Positions 26,716-35,034 of a stretch of DNA of 64,000 bases are shown here, piece after piece. The stretch is taken from assembly GCA_050296515.1 (NCBI GenBank), contig JBNKRJ010000041.1:1-64000 (forward strand). The letters run 5' to 3'. The notes under the pieces are model-generated. The model searched no databases. It saw only the letters and a program-made list of their open reading frames with translations, and was not told where the DNA came from. Within the stretch, counting starts at the first letter, position 1. The number at the start of each line of letters is the position of its first letter. This DNA is from NBLH01 sp050296515 (GTDB taxonomy: Bacteria > Bacteroidota > Bacteroidia > Bacteroidales > NBLH01). Position numbers and translations under genes: made by a program.

Positions 26716-27020
26716 TGTAAAAATGATCGCCCTGAAAGCATGATAAAGTACAACCTGTTTCTTTTCTTCGGAAAATAAAAAGTCCTGAAAAGGCTTCGAA
26801 AACTTTGGGATACCGAAAGGCAGGTTTGTTTGCTTTTTTAAAGACCAGATGAACGACTGTTGGCCTGCTAACAGACAGGATTCTTCTCTTCAAAAAACCA
26901 TTCAAATTCAGCTTTTCTTAACAAAGGTTCCGCTTTTAATGGATGGTTGGCTTTATCAGCTTTCTCTTTATTAGAAATTAGTCATTGGAAATTAGAGGTT
27001 CTAATAATTAACCCTTAAAT

Positions 27021-28133
27021 ATGTTGAAAATGAAACGAGTAAGAATTAACACAGGAAAAATTGGTTTGGTTTTCAAAAATGAAAACTATAAGCGGGTTCT
27101 TACCGAAGGAACCTGGTGGGTAATGTTGAATGAAAAAATCAGAATATACGATTTGGCAAGTATTTTTAATGCTCCTGTAGAGTTAAATATCTTGCTTCGT
27201 GATGAGAATCTGGCTAAGCATTTAACTGTTGTTGAAGTAAAAGATAATCAAATAGCTGTTTTATATAAAGATGGTATTTTCCAATATGTTTTAGCACCAG
27301 GCAAGTATGCCTACTGGAAAGGAGTGGTTGAATACACTTACACCATTGCAGATTTAAGCAAGGTCGAAATTACTGAAAATATTCCTTTAAATATTTTGCA
27401 GAAACCTGAAGTTGCTAAATACGTAAGAGTTTTTGTGGTATCTTCATACGAAAAAGGACTGCTGTTTATCGACAGCAAATTTGCAAAAGAACTAGAAACC
27501 GGTATTTACTATTTCTGGAACATTGCAATTCCTGTAAATGTGTTGAAAACAGATTTGCGTCAGCAACAAATGGAGGTTTCCGGCCAGGAAATTTTGACTA
27601 AAGATAAAGCTGCTTTGCGAATTAATTTCTACACTCAATACATTGTTAATGATGTGGTTAAGGCATTAACTGAGAACAAGGATTTTGAAAAACAGTTGTA
27701 CATTATAATGCAATTGGCTTTAAGGGAGTTTATCGGAACTTTAACCCTGGATGAGATTTTGGAGAAGAAAGAATCCATCAATCAATATGTATTGGAAAAT
27801 GTGAAGGATAAAGTAGAAAAGCTGGGGGTGGAAATCAAAGATTCCGGGGTAAGGGATATTATTTTACCTGGCGAGGTTAAAGACATTATGAACCAGGTAC
27901 TGATTGCACAGAAAAAAGCGCAGGCAAATATCGTTACCAGGAGGGAAGAAACTGCTTCTACACGTTCTTTATTGAACACTGCTAAGCTGATGGAAGAAAA
28001 CGAAATGTTATTTAAGCTGAAAGAGATGGAGTATGTGGAAAAGATTGCTGAGAAAATCAATAGCATTTCTTTATCTGGAGGAAACCAGGTAGTAGAGCAG
28101 TTGAAGGATATTTTTACTCCTAAGAAAGGTTAA
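27021..28133 (+). CDS. slipin/SPFH (band 7) family protein
   Basis: A 370-residue protein with no obvious membrane segment. Residues 1-160 hold two related beta-rich units, both with a 'GLVF/GLLFIDSKF...L..G.YYFW/TWWV' pattern. The SPFH core (about 165-310) follows, with VLKTDLRQQQMEVSGQEILTKDK, LREFIGTLTLDEIL and VKDKVEKLGVEIKDSGVRDI. The C-terminal coiled coil has the classical slipin phrase AQKKAQANIVTRREETASTRSLLNTA. SPFH proteins form large oligomeric scaffolds. The gene sits between a tRNA-like RNA region and rtcB, so the inferred role is scaffold of an RNA-repair module rather than a membrane raft protein. An alternative start is the ATG at 27030. Confidence 0.85.
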   Translation: MLKMKRVRINTGKIGLVFKNENYKRVLTEGTWWVMLNEKIRIYDLASIFNAPVELNILLRDENLAKHLTVVEVKDNQIAVLYKDGIFQYVLAPGKYAYWKGVVEYTYTIADLSKVEITENIPLNILQKPEVAKYVRVFVVSSYEKGLLFIDSKFAKELETGIYYFWNIAIPVNVLKTDLRQQQMEVSGQEILTKDKAALRINFYTQYIVNDVVKALTENKDFEKQLYIIMQLALREFIGTLTLDEILEKKESINQYVLENVKDKVEKLGVEIKDSGVRDIILPGEVKDIMNQVLIAQKKAQANIVTRREETASTRSLLNTAKLMEENEMLFKLKEMEYVEKIAEKINSISLSGGNQVVEQLKDIFTPKKG

Positions 28134-28149
28134 AATAACAAAAAGAGTT

Positions 28150-28209
28150 CTCGCTGATTATGCCAATTTCGCAGATTGTTATATCTGCAAAATCACCGAA
28201 ATTAGCGAG
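28150..28209 (+). repeat. three-stem hairpin between slipin and rtcB
   Basis: CTCGCT (28150-28155) pairs with AGCGAG (28204-28209). AATTTCG (28165-28171) pairs with CGAAATT (28197-28203). GCAGAT (28171-28176) pairs with ATCTGC (28183-28188). There is no T run, so it is not a plain terminator. It may be an RNA-processing or translation-control structure, or a dispersed palindrome. Confidence 0.5.
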
Positions 28210-28267
28210 TTCTATCTTCTTATAATTAGTGTTAATTCGTGGAATTAGCGGACAAATACTTTGAAAA

Positions 28268-29437
28268 ATGAAACAAGTTATATCAACAGAAAAAGTTCCA
28301 ATCATGCTTTGGTTGGAAGATATTGAAGAAGGTGCCTTGCAACAGGCAAAAAACATTGCAAATTTACCTTTTACATTTAAGCATGTGGCTATTATGCCCG
28401 ATAGTCACCAGGGATATGGTATGCCAATTGGGGGAGTTTTAGCAACCAAAGGAGTAATAATACCCAATGCTGTCGGGGTAGATATTGGTTGCGGTATGTG
28501 TGCAGTAAAAACTTCATTGACAGATATTTCTACTGATAACCTAAAAAAAATTATGAGCCAAATCAGGGAAACGGTGCCATTGGGCTTTAATCATCATAAA
28601 AATGCACAACCTGAGCACTTAATGCCATCAAAGGAAAACATGATTGAAAATGGGGTGGTTGAAAAACAATATACAGCTGCCCTAAAACAATTAGGAACAT
28701 TGGGCGGAGGAAATCATTTTATTGAAATTCAGCAGGGCTCAGATGGCCATATCTGGATAATGATTCACTCAGGTAGTCGAAATATTGGTTTAAAAGTGGC
28801 TGATCATTACAATCACCTTGCTAAAAAATTGAACGAAAGATGGCATTCAGAAGTTGAAAAAGCAAAAGATTTGGCATTTCTTCCAATTGAAACTGAGGAA
28901 GCCAAAAACTATTTCAAAGAGATGCAATACTGTGTAGATTTTGCCTTTGCCAACAGAAAACTAATGATGGCCAATATTGAACTGGCATTTGAAGAACAAT
29001 TTGGTGTGAATTACGAAAGCCTTGATTTTGTGAACATTGCCCACAATTATGCAAATTGGGAACACCATTATAATACCAATGTGATAGTTCATCGTAAAGG
29101 AGCTACCAGTGCCAAAGAGGGTGAAATTGGGATTATTCCTGGTTCACAAGGCACAAAAAGTTACATTGTCAGGGGAAAAGGAAATCCAAAGAGTTTTACC
29201 AGCTGTTCGCATGGCGCTGGTCGACAAATGGGAAGAAAACAGGCACAACGGTCGCTTGATTTAAATGCTGAAATTGACAAGCTTGATAAACAAGGGATTA
29301 TCCATGCTATCAGGAACCAAAAAGATCTGGACGAAGCACCCGGAGCCTACAAAAACATTGACATTGTAATGGAAAACCAAAGAGATTTGGTTGATATATT
29401 AGTAGAATTAAAGCCTTTAGCAGTAATTAAAGGTTAA
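28268..29437 (+). CDS. rtcB: RtcB-type RNA ligase
   Basis: Joins RNA 2',3'-cyclic phosphate or 3'-phosphate ends to 5'-OH ends, using GTP and Mn2+. Active-site motifs are intact: D72 and C75 (GVDIGCGM), N149-H150 (GGGNHFIE), H167 (IHSGSRNIG), the HNYANWEHH metal His, and H315 (SCSHGAGR), which becomes guanylylated. At 389 residues it is the shorter bacterial form. No RtcA cyclase or archease is adjacent; the partner here is the slipin gene 134 bp upstream and the tRNA-like RNA before it. It is likely used to heal nuclease-cut tRNA or related RNA. Confidence 0.93.
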   Translation: MKQVISTEKVPIMLWLEDIEEGALQQAKNIANLPFTFKHVAIMPDSHQGYGMPIGGVLATKGVIIPNAVGVDIGCGMCAVKTSLTDISTDNLKKIMSQIRETVPLGFNHHKNAQPEHLMPSKENMIENGVVEKQYTAALKQLGTLGGGNHFIEIQQGSDGHIWIMIHSGSRNIGLKVADHYNHLAKKLNERWHSEVEKAKDLAFLPIETEEAKNYFKEMQYCVDFAFANRKLMMANIELAFEEQFGVNYESLDFVNIAHNYANWEHHYNTNVIVHRKGATSAKEGEIGIIPGSQGTKSYIVRGKGNPKSFTSCSHGAGRQMGRKQAQRSLDLNAEIDKLDKQGIIHAIRNQKDLDEAPGAYKNIDIVMENQRDLVDILVELKPLAVIKG

Positions 29438-29461
29438 ATACTTTTTTGCTTTTAATCAATT

Positions 29462-29490
29462 AAGGTCAGTATTTTGCTGACCTTTACTTT
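29462..29490 (+). terminator. terminator after rtcB
   Basis: AAGGTCAG (29462-29469) pairs with CTGACCTT (29477-29484), followed by a T-rich tract. It closes the slipin-rtcB unit. Confidence 0.78.
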
Positions 29491-29568
29491 TAATAATTTA
29501 ACATCCCTATAACTTAAACTTTCATACGGGTTTATTAACTTAGCTGCAATAATTAATGCAGTAACTTT

Positions 29569-30081
29569 ATGAAAAAGAAACCTTATATGAACCCATATCT
29601 GGCTGGTTGTATATTGGGTACAGCTTTGCTTGCAGCCATGTACTTTTCTGGAAGGGGGCTTGGTGCCAGCGGAGGTATTAAATATGCAGTAGTTTCCACC
29701 GTGAATGCTGTTAGTCCTGAACATGTTGAAAACTCAGCCTACTACAGTCAATATTTTGAAAAAGAACGCAATCCATTAAAGAGCTGGCTGGTTTTTGAGG
29801 TATTAGGAGTATTACTTGGAGGTTTTATTTCCGGAGCTGTATCAGGAAGATTAAAATGGAAGATTGAAAAATCACCAAATATCTCTTCAAAAAGGAGATT
29901 ATTATTTGCCTTTCTTGGAGGAATATTTTTTGTGTATGGAGCTCAACTGGCAAGAGGATGTACAAGTGGTGCTGCACTATCAGGAATGGCAGTGCTTTCA
30001 ACAGCCGGCTTTGTAACAATGGTGGCTATTTTTGGTTCAGCCTATTTATTTGCTTATTTTTTTCGTAAAAATTGGTTATAG
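29569..30081 (+). CDS. YeeE/YedE (DUF395) transporter half 1
   Basis: A 170-residue inner-membrane protein of about four or five segments, including YLAGCILGTALLAAMYFSG, LLFAFLGGIFFVYGAQLARG and AGFVTMVAIFGSAYLFAYFF. It has the family signature QLARGCTSGAALSG, in which the conserved Cys is thought to relay thiosulfate or sulfur across the membrane. YeeE/TsuA proteins are usually about 350 residues; here the transporter is split into two genes, a common arrangement. The partner gene starts 63 bp downstream. Confidence 0.88.
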   Translation: MKKKPYMNPYLAGCILGTALLAAMYFSGRGLGASGGIKYAVVSTVNAVSPEHVENSAYYSQYFEKERNPLKSWLVFEVLGVLLGGFISGAVSGRLKWKIEKSPNISSKRRLLFAFLGGIFFVYGAQLARGCTSGAALSGMAVLSTAGFVTMVAIFGSAYLFAYFFRKNWL

Positions 30082-30143
30082 CGAATTCTTAGGGAGGAGT
30101 TCAATTCCAAATTTACTAATTTCTAATTTTTAATTTCAAAAAA

Positions 30144-30746
30144 ATGGGACCATTATTAGTTTTATCAGAAGCGCCAGTTTGGGCAAACCTGCTAGCTGCC
30201 TTTTTAATCGGTATCGCATTTGGATTTGCCTTGGAACAAGCCGGTTTTTCATCCAGCAGAAAGCTTGCCGGAATGTTTTATGGCTACGACACCACGGTTT
30301 TAAAAGTATTTTTCACAGCCTCTATTTTTGCTTTAGTAGGTTCATTATTAATGAATTACTTTGGCATGATTGACCTTGATATGGTTTTTGTGAACAACTA
30401 TTACGTAGGTGCAGCCATTGTTGGGGGAGTGATTATGGGAGCCGGTTTTATCATGGGAGGTTTTTGTCCGGGAACAGGACTTTGTGCGCTATCAATTGGA
30501 AAAATTGATGCTATTTTCTTTTTGCTCGGAGGCTTTGCTGGTGCCTTTTTATATGCAGAAACATATCCTGCAATTGCAACCCTGGCAACTGGATATTTTG
30601 AGGGACCAGTAAAAATAAATGAGTGGTTAGGATTATCCCCTGGCGTGTTTGCTTTGGTTTTAATTCTTGCAGCAGTAGCTATGTTCTGGCTGGCCGAAAA
30701 AGCTGAGAAAAGATTTCCACGCCCTGATATTACAGATAATTATTAG
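30144..30746 (+). CDS. YeeE/YedE (DUF395) transporter half 2
   Basis: The second half, 200 residues and about five membrane segments, with the paired signature MGGFCPGTGLCALSIGKID. The N-terminal FGFALEQAGFSSSRKLAGMF loop is also typical of the family. Together with the preceding gene it should make a complete sulfur-compound channel. Two rhodanese-like genes follow on the same strand, which supports a role in sulfur uptake and trafficking. It ends in a basic tail (KAEKRFPRPDITDNY). Confidence 0.88.
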   Translation: MGPLLVLSEAPVWANLLAAFLIGIAFGFALEQAGFSSSRKLAGMFYGYDTTVLKVFFTASIFALVGSLLMNYFGMIDLDMVFVNNYYVGAAIVGGVIMGAGFIMGGFCPGTGLCALSIGKIDAIFFLLGGFAGAFLYAETYPAIATLATGYFEGPVKINEWLGLSPGVFALVLILAAVAMFWLAEKAEKRFPRPDITDNY

Positions 30747-30802
30747 AATTGAGATATGAGAAATGAGATGATAGATTTTAAAATAAAAAGACCATCTAAA
30801 CC

Positions 30803-31414
30803 ATGAATCCAAGAGTAAAAATATCCATTTTGCTGATAAGCCTGGGAATAATTACGGCCTTTGTACCTTTTAAGCACAATAAACCTAATCAGTTAAGCCC
30901 AGATCAACTTCTGGAAAGATCTATGGATGAGCAGTTTTCAATAGCTGTTGACAAAGTTGCAAAATATGTTATTGATGAAGATTCTACAGTCTTACTGATT
31001 GATTTAAGAACACCAGAAGAATATAAAGCTTTTAATATTCCCGGCTCCATAAATATTCCCTATAAGGATTTGTTGCACAAAGACTTCGGAGGATATCTCG
31101 ATCAGGAAAAAGTGAAAAATATCTTCTATTCAAATGGTGATGTTCTTGCTAACCAGGCCTGGACAATATGCACCCAAATGGGCTTCAAAAACAATTATGT
31201 AATGGCGGGTGGCATGAACGAATGGTATAAAACTGTGATGAAAAGCCAGTTTAGTGGTGAAAGAATTACACCAAAAGAAAATGCCCTGTTTGAAACTCGT
31301 TTTAAAGCACGAAAGTTATTTACTGAAATCAATAGTCTGCCAGATAGCCTTAAAGTGAAGTTTGTTGAAGCCAAAAGAAAGAAAAAAAAAGAGCTGGATG
31401 GAGGCTGTGAGTAA
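30803..31414 (+). CDS. rhodanese-like protein lacking the catalytic Cys (1)
   Basis: A 203-residue protein with one N-terminal hydrophobic segment (ISILLISLGIITAFVPF), probably anchored or exported. It has a rhodanese fold: VLLIDLRTPEEYKAFNIPGSINIPY, then GFKNNYVMAGGMNEWYK. The active-site loop reads NIFYSNGDVLANQAW where 'vYCrsG.RS' is expected, so Ser110 replaces the persulfide Cys. Sulfur transfer by the normal mechanism is not possible; a sulfur-binding or adapter role is inferred from its place behind the transporter. Confidence 0.82.
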   Translation: MNPRVKISILLISLGIITAFVPFKHNKPNQLSPDQLLERSMDEQFSIAVDKVAKYVIDEDSTVLLIDLRTPEEYKAFNIPGSINIPYKDLLHKDFGGYLDQEKVKNIFYSNGDVLANQAWTICTQMGFKNNYVMAGGMNEWYKTVMKSQFSGERITPKENALFETRFKARKLFTEINSLPDSLKVKFVEAKRKKKKELDGGCE

Positions 31415-31481
31415 ATTTATAAAATATTGATTTAAAGAATCTTTCTGCACAATATGCTTTAACCAACATAACCACATTGAA

Positions 31482-31994
31482 ATGAAAAAAGATATTTTCA
31501 GAATATTGATCCCTGTAATAATAATTCTTGCTTTGGTTATTATCAAATCATCAGATAAAAACAGCTTTGAATTAAGTGCTAACGGGGTTCATGAGTTAAG
31601 CCTGAAAAAGGAACACATATTATCAGTTAAAGATTATAAAAATAAAAGCAGGACATCTAAGGTTCTTTATCAATTGGTAGATTTAAGAAGTACGGAAGAT
31701 TTTGCAATCGGACATTTAGAAGGGGCTATTAATCTTCCCATGGAAAAGCTTCTGGAAAATACTCAATTTCAAATGGATAGCAATCCTGTAAAAAAAATAC
31801 TCTATTCGGAAAGTATGGCAAAAACCATTAAATCATGGACTTTTTTAGCTCAAAAAGGATATAAATACATATATGTTTTAGACATCCCAAAGGAATTTAT
31901 TTCTCAAACTCTTTTTGATTCAGATAGTTTGCCTCTTGAAAATGAGGAATTAAAGTATACTTTCCAGCCTGATACTGTGACCAGACTGGAATAG
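31482..31994 (+). CDS. rhodanese-like protein lacking the catalytic Cys (2)
   Basis: A 170-residue diverged paralogue of the preceding gene: N-terminal membrane segment (ILIPVIIILALVIIKSS), then QLVDLRSTEDFAIGHLEGAINLP and the loop KILYSESMAKTIKSW, with Ser109 where the catalytic Cys belongs. The C-terminus lacks the usual GG-x-W motif (YIYVLDIPKEF). It is convergent with the double rhodanese gene, whose stop codon lies only 5 bp away. Both single-domain proteins share the Cys-to-Ser change. Confidence 0.78.
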   Translation: MKKDIFRILIPVIIILALVIIKSSDKNSFELSANGVHELSLKKEHILSVKDYKNKSRTSKVLYQLVDLRSTEDFAIGHLEGAINLPMEKLLENTQFQMDSNPVKKILYSESMAKTIKSWTFLAQKGYKYIYVLDIPKEFISQTLFDSDSLPLENEELKYTFQPDTVTRLE

Positions 31995-31998
31995 TTAT

Positions 31999-33027
31999 CT
32001 ATTTTTCCAAAGGATAGTTTTCGATCAAATCTTCAGTAAAGGCCGGCCATGAAAGGCTGTCTTTTTCGGCAACCATTTTATTGTGCATAAAACCATTATT
32101 TCCATACAAAAGTGTATGTGCTTTATATCCAAAAAGTTGCAGATAGGCAGTTACAAAACCAGAGCTATGCCCTGTGCCACAATAAACTACAATATCTTTA
32201 TCAGTAGGAAGTGTTGCCATTTCATCTTTTATACCTAAAGTACCCTTTGGTTTGTAACGTATTGCTCCCGGAAGATGCCCCGATTCGTACTTGTCCCTTC
32301 TGTCATAATTAACAATGTAGAAATTAGCAGGGTTTTTGAATAAAGTATCAGCCTTAAGAACTGCGGCTTTAATTCCTTTTTCAAACAAGCTTTTTATTCT
32401 AGCCTGCAATATTTCTTCACCTGTTGTTTTACCTGTTTCAAGTTTTGGAAACTCTCCTGCTTGTTGTTTTTCATTAATTTTTGATTCAAGCTTATCCTCA
32501 TATTTATCTGAAATGGCACTTAACCAATTATCTTGGGCAAGTTCTTTGTTCCAACCACTCATTCCCCAGCGGAGTGAATAAACGTTACCATAGCCCATTA
32601 ATCGTAGCAATGAAGTTGTATAGCTTGCATACTGACCTGAGTAACAAGCTATTATAATCTTATCGTATTCAAATGGTTTTATCTTCGATTCAAAATATTC
32701 AGGAATATCCTTAAAATCAACATTTACAGCACCTTTTATGTGTCCCTTTTTGAAATACTCAGGTTTTCTGATATCAACAACCAGGATATTTTTATCCAAC
32801 TCATCGTAAACCACTGAAGCTTTGATTAGTGAAGGAAAGTCACGACTATTAGCATAATCTCCTAATTCATTTAAATAATCCATCAGCAGCTTGGTCTCGC
32901 CATCTAATTTTACTTCTTTTTTAACTTCTGCCTTCTCGTTTTCGTTAGTTTCTTCTTTAGGTTCATTGTTTGAACAACTAACAAAAATCATCAATAAAAC
33001 AATAGGCAATATTTGTAAGTATTTCAT
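31999..33027 (-). CDS. double-rhodanese lipoprotein (thiosulfate sulfurtransferase-like)
   Basis: A 342-residue lipoprotein (lipobox MIFVSC) with two rhodanese domains, each with a Cys in the active loop: IIIACYSGQYASY in domain 1 and IVVYCGTGHSSGF in domain 2. Each has the 'VDIRKPEYFKKGHIKGAVNV' or 'NYDRRDKYESGHLPGAIRY' entry motif. It is transcribed against the two Cys-less rhodaneses. It probably handles sulfane sulfur on the outer side of the inner membrane or in the periplasm, with the YeeE pair. Confidence 0.85.
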   Translation of the reverse strand: MKYLQILPIVLLMIFVSCSNNEPKEETNENEKAEVKKEVKLDGETKLLMDYLNELGDYANSRDFPSLIKASVVYDELDKNILVVDIRKPEYFKKGHIKGAVNVDFKDIPEYFESKIKPFEYDKIIIACYSGQYASYTTSLLRLMGYGNVYSLRWGMSGWNKELAQDNWLSAISDKYEDKLESKINEKQQAGEFPKLETGKTTGEEILQARIKSLFEKGIKAAVLKADTLFKNPANFYIVNYDRRDKYESGHLPGAIRYKPKGTLGIKDEMATLPTDKDIVVYCGTGHSSGFVTAYLQLFGYKAHTLLYGNNGFMHNKMVAEKDSLSWPAFTEDLIENYPLEK

Positions 33028-33048
33028 TATTAATTGTTTTATATGTAT

Positions 33049-33078
33049 AAAAAATGAGGTTGCCTAAACAGCAACCTC
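33049..33078 (-). terminator. terminator of the YD-like lipoprotein gene
   Basis: On the minus strand GAGGTTGC (33078-33071) pairs with GCAACCTC (33063-33056) and runs into ATTTTTTA. Confidence 0.8.
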
Positions 33079-33099
33079 TTTACTAAACCTTAAATAAAG

Positions 33100-34161
33100 T
33101 TATAAAATTACCCGTTCTTTATCATATTTAATGGTATCGGTTGGATGTCCTAATTCATTGTATTTGAACTCCATAATTGCAACTCCATTCTCTGGGTTAT
33201 TAATGATATTTTTTTCTGCATCCATCGCAGTTCTTTCGATAATAGAACCATGTGAATCATATTTATAATGATACACAGGTACAGCTTTCCCGCTTAAAAA
33301 TTCATCATCCTGATCCCAGTATTTTATTTCTGTCATATATCCGTTTTCATCTAATGCCATTTCAAATTTTGCCCATCCCCAGTACAAATTTGATAGCTGA
33401 CCTACTGTATTTCGAACTGTAAACTTCTGCAAATCTCCTTTTGGTGTTAAATCAAACGAAAAATAAGAAACACCAATATCCCCGCAATTTTCTGCAGTGC
33501 AATCATACAGAGTATCGCCTTGGTAATTAGACATTTGCTGTACAAAACCATTGTCATCATATTCAAATCTCAATTCGTAAAATGGACAAAAGGGGTTAAG
33601 AACTACTTCTTCACCAGCCATATTGAACCTGTTTTCTTTAATCATTCCATCAGGTAACTTTTCCCATTTGTAATAAGCAATATTGTTTCTGTTTTCAATT
33701 TGTTCCCCGTCTTCTCCGTAGAATTTTAATCCGGTATGTAAACCATCCTTCCCTATTGTGTAAACCGATTTAAAAACTTTTCCATTAACAACTTTTGGAT
33801 TGCCATCTTTATCAAAATAATGACGGGTTTCAGTACTATCTGTGTATTCAAAAGTTATTTTAGCTGCACCTGTTTCAGAATAGCCCAACAACACACTATC
33901 TCTACAAAATTCAATAGAAACAGGACGGTTTTTCTCATCAAATGTAAATTTATAGTTGTTAATAGTTTTTGCTTCTTCTGCTGTAATTTCATGAGTCCCT
34001 TTTACAACATCAAAAGGTGTTTCGCTAAAAAGAAGATGCCTGTAGTGCTTAACATTTTCTGTTACTTCATTGTTTTCGCTATTCTCGTTTCCTCCATTGC
34101 AGGCAGTAAAACCTAAAAGAACAACAAGCCCCAGTAAAAAAGTAAAATTCGTTAATTTCAT
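33100..34161 (-). CDS. RHS/YD-like lipoprotein, unknown
   Basis: A 353-residue exported lipoprotein (lipobox LGFTAC) with an Asn/Glu-rich linker. The mature part is made of YD-like beta repeats: FTFDEKNRPVSIEF, HYFDKDGNPKVVN, KFYGEDGEQIENRN, FEYDDNGFVQQMSNYQGD, MALDENGYMTEIKYWDQD, YKYDSHGSIIERT and FKYNELGHPTDTIKYD. Such repeats form beta sheets, as in MORN/RHS-like proteins. No toxin or protease domain is attached. Function unknown. Confidence 0.72.
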   Translation of the reverse strand: MKLTNFTFLLGLVVLLGFTACNGGNENSENNEVTENVKHYRHLLFSETPFDVVKGTHEITAEEAKTINNYKFTFDEKNRPVSIEFCRDSVLLGYSETGAAKITFEYTDSTETRHYFDKDGNPKVVNGKVFKSVYTIGKDGLHTGLKFYGEDGEQIENRNNIAYYKWEKLPDGMIKENRFNMAGEEVVLNPFCPFYELRFEYDDNGFVQQMSNYQGDTLYDCTAENCGDIGVSYFSFDLTPKGDLQKFTVRNTVGQLSNLYWGWAKFEMALDENGYMTEIKYWDQDDEFLSGKAVPVYHYKYDSHGSIIERTAMDAEKNIINNPENGVAIMEFKYNELGHPTDTIKYDKERVIL

Positions 34162-34299
34162 AATGTAATGCTTAAAGTTAGTGAATATTGAATGTTAAAA
34201 TATTAATGGTTAATGAATTATGAATCCTGCCGAAATTAAGAAAAAATAAATAATCGCATGAATAACTATCTTTATTTAACATGGGATTAACATCGCTTA

Positions 34300-34704
34300 T
34301 CAACCAAGAAATTTTGCTTTGAGCTCAGGGGTAGGAATCATGCAACTGTCTTTTTTACCAAACCATTTATAGCGATTTTTCGCGACCAAATCATAAACGA
34401 AATTTCGCAAAAATGCAGGTATAACAATAAAAACATAAAAAAGTTGCCAGCCTCTTTTAAGTTCCTTTGCAATTTTTAGCGCCGCAGTTGATTTTGTGAA
34501 TGCTCTCCCCTTATAAGCATACACAAAAGAGTCCATATTCTTTGTACTTATCTGGTGTTTTTCCAGTATTTCCTGCCCATGTTCTGATTGTAAAGGGGCA
34601 AATTTGAAAAGGTTCTTTTTGTCCTTTTTTATAATAAATTGCACTCCACTGTTACAAAGATTACAGACTCCATCGAAAAGAATGATGCGTTGCTCCTTTT
34701 TCAT
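34300..34704 (-). CDS. DCC family thiol-disulfide oxidoreductase-like protein (DUF393)
   Basis: A 134-residue cytoplasmic protein with the hallmark D11GVC14NLC17 near the N-terminus (ILFDGVCNLC). It continues with the DCC-family pattern: FAPLQSEHGQEIL, then SFVYAYKGRAFTKSTAALKIAKEL and the basic C-terminal KNRYKWFGKKDSC. Family members are thioredoxin-like and probably redox-active, with unknown partners. It lies 49 bp downstream of the SRPBCC gene on the same strand. Confidence 0.87.
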   Translation of the reverse strand: MKKEQRIILFDGVCNLCNSGVQFIIKKDKKNLFKFAPLQSEHGQEILEKHQISTKNMDSFVYAYKGRAFTKSTAALKIAKELKRGWQLFYVFIVIPAFLRNFVYDLVAKNRYKWFGKKDSCMIPTPELKAKFLG

Positions 34705-34752
34705 AAAGCTAAAATACTATTCCTTTAGCAATTTTAGCATCCTTATTTTGAT

Positions 34753-35034
34753 CTAATTTGCTTCAGCCAACTCCTTTAATGCATTGTTCATTTTAACAAA
34801 GTTCGCCATTGTTTTTTCACCAATTGATTTCAGTATCATTCTACTAAAAATTCCAGAAAAGCTTTCGCCTTGAACCAATTTTATTTGATTATCAGTCAAT
34901 TCCTCAATTTTAAAGTAATGATGTCCATCGAAAATGCCTTTAAAAAATAAGTGTCCTGACCAATCGAAATACTTATTTTCATCCACTTTAAGAACCTTTG
35001 GACGAAAGGTCTGGGTTTTGTCATTGAGTTTCAT
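34753..35034 (-). CDS. SRPBCC (START-like) protein with a missing N-terminal part
   Basis: A 93-residue protein that matches the C-terminal two thirds of SRPBCC/polyketide-cyclase-like proteins: FRPKVLKVDENKYFDWSGHLFFKGIFDGHHYFKIEE, then the LVQGESFSGIF strand and the long C-terminal helix ending MNNALKELAE. The first helix and strand of the fold (about 45-50 residues) are absent. A -7-like TATCTTTG on the minus strand (35066-35059) lies just 25 bp before the ATG, so the short start appears to be the real one. It may be a truncated gene or a reduced ligand-binding fold. Confidence 0.65.
   Translation of the reverse strand: MKLNDKTQTFRPKVLKVDENKYFDWSGHLFFKGIFDGHHYFKIEELTDNQIKLVQGESFSGIFSRMILKSIGEKTMANFVKMNNALKELAEAN

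Larger units (their letters stand above)
26348..27020 (+). other. tRNA-like RNA region upstream of slipin-rtcB
   Basis: 673 bp without a believable protein gene. It holds a CTTCC/GGAAG hairpin at 26416-26432, three consecutive tRNA-like units (26501-26715), a GATCA/TGATC hairpin at 26709-26728, further short inverted repeats to about 26880, and AT-rich sequence before the slipin start. Frames over the tRNA-like part read as typical tRNA shadows. It probably encodes one or more structured RNAs linked to the RNA-repair genes downstream. Confidence 0.55.

Noticed and set aside
26711..26905. 64-codon minus-strand frame after the tRNA-like units
   Set aside because: No family, no signal and short inverted repeats in the same place; more likely part of a structured RNA region.
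29569..30746. YeeE/YedE as one gene broken by a frameshift
   Set aside because: Each half has its own start, its own Cys signature and a 62-bp spacer; split YeeE pairs are a regular arrangement.
30803..31994. Two rhodanese-like genes as one broken double-rhodanese gene
   Set aside because: Each has its own N-terminal membrane segment and they are separated by 67 bp with stop codons.
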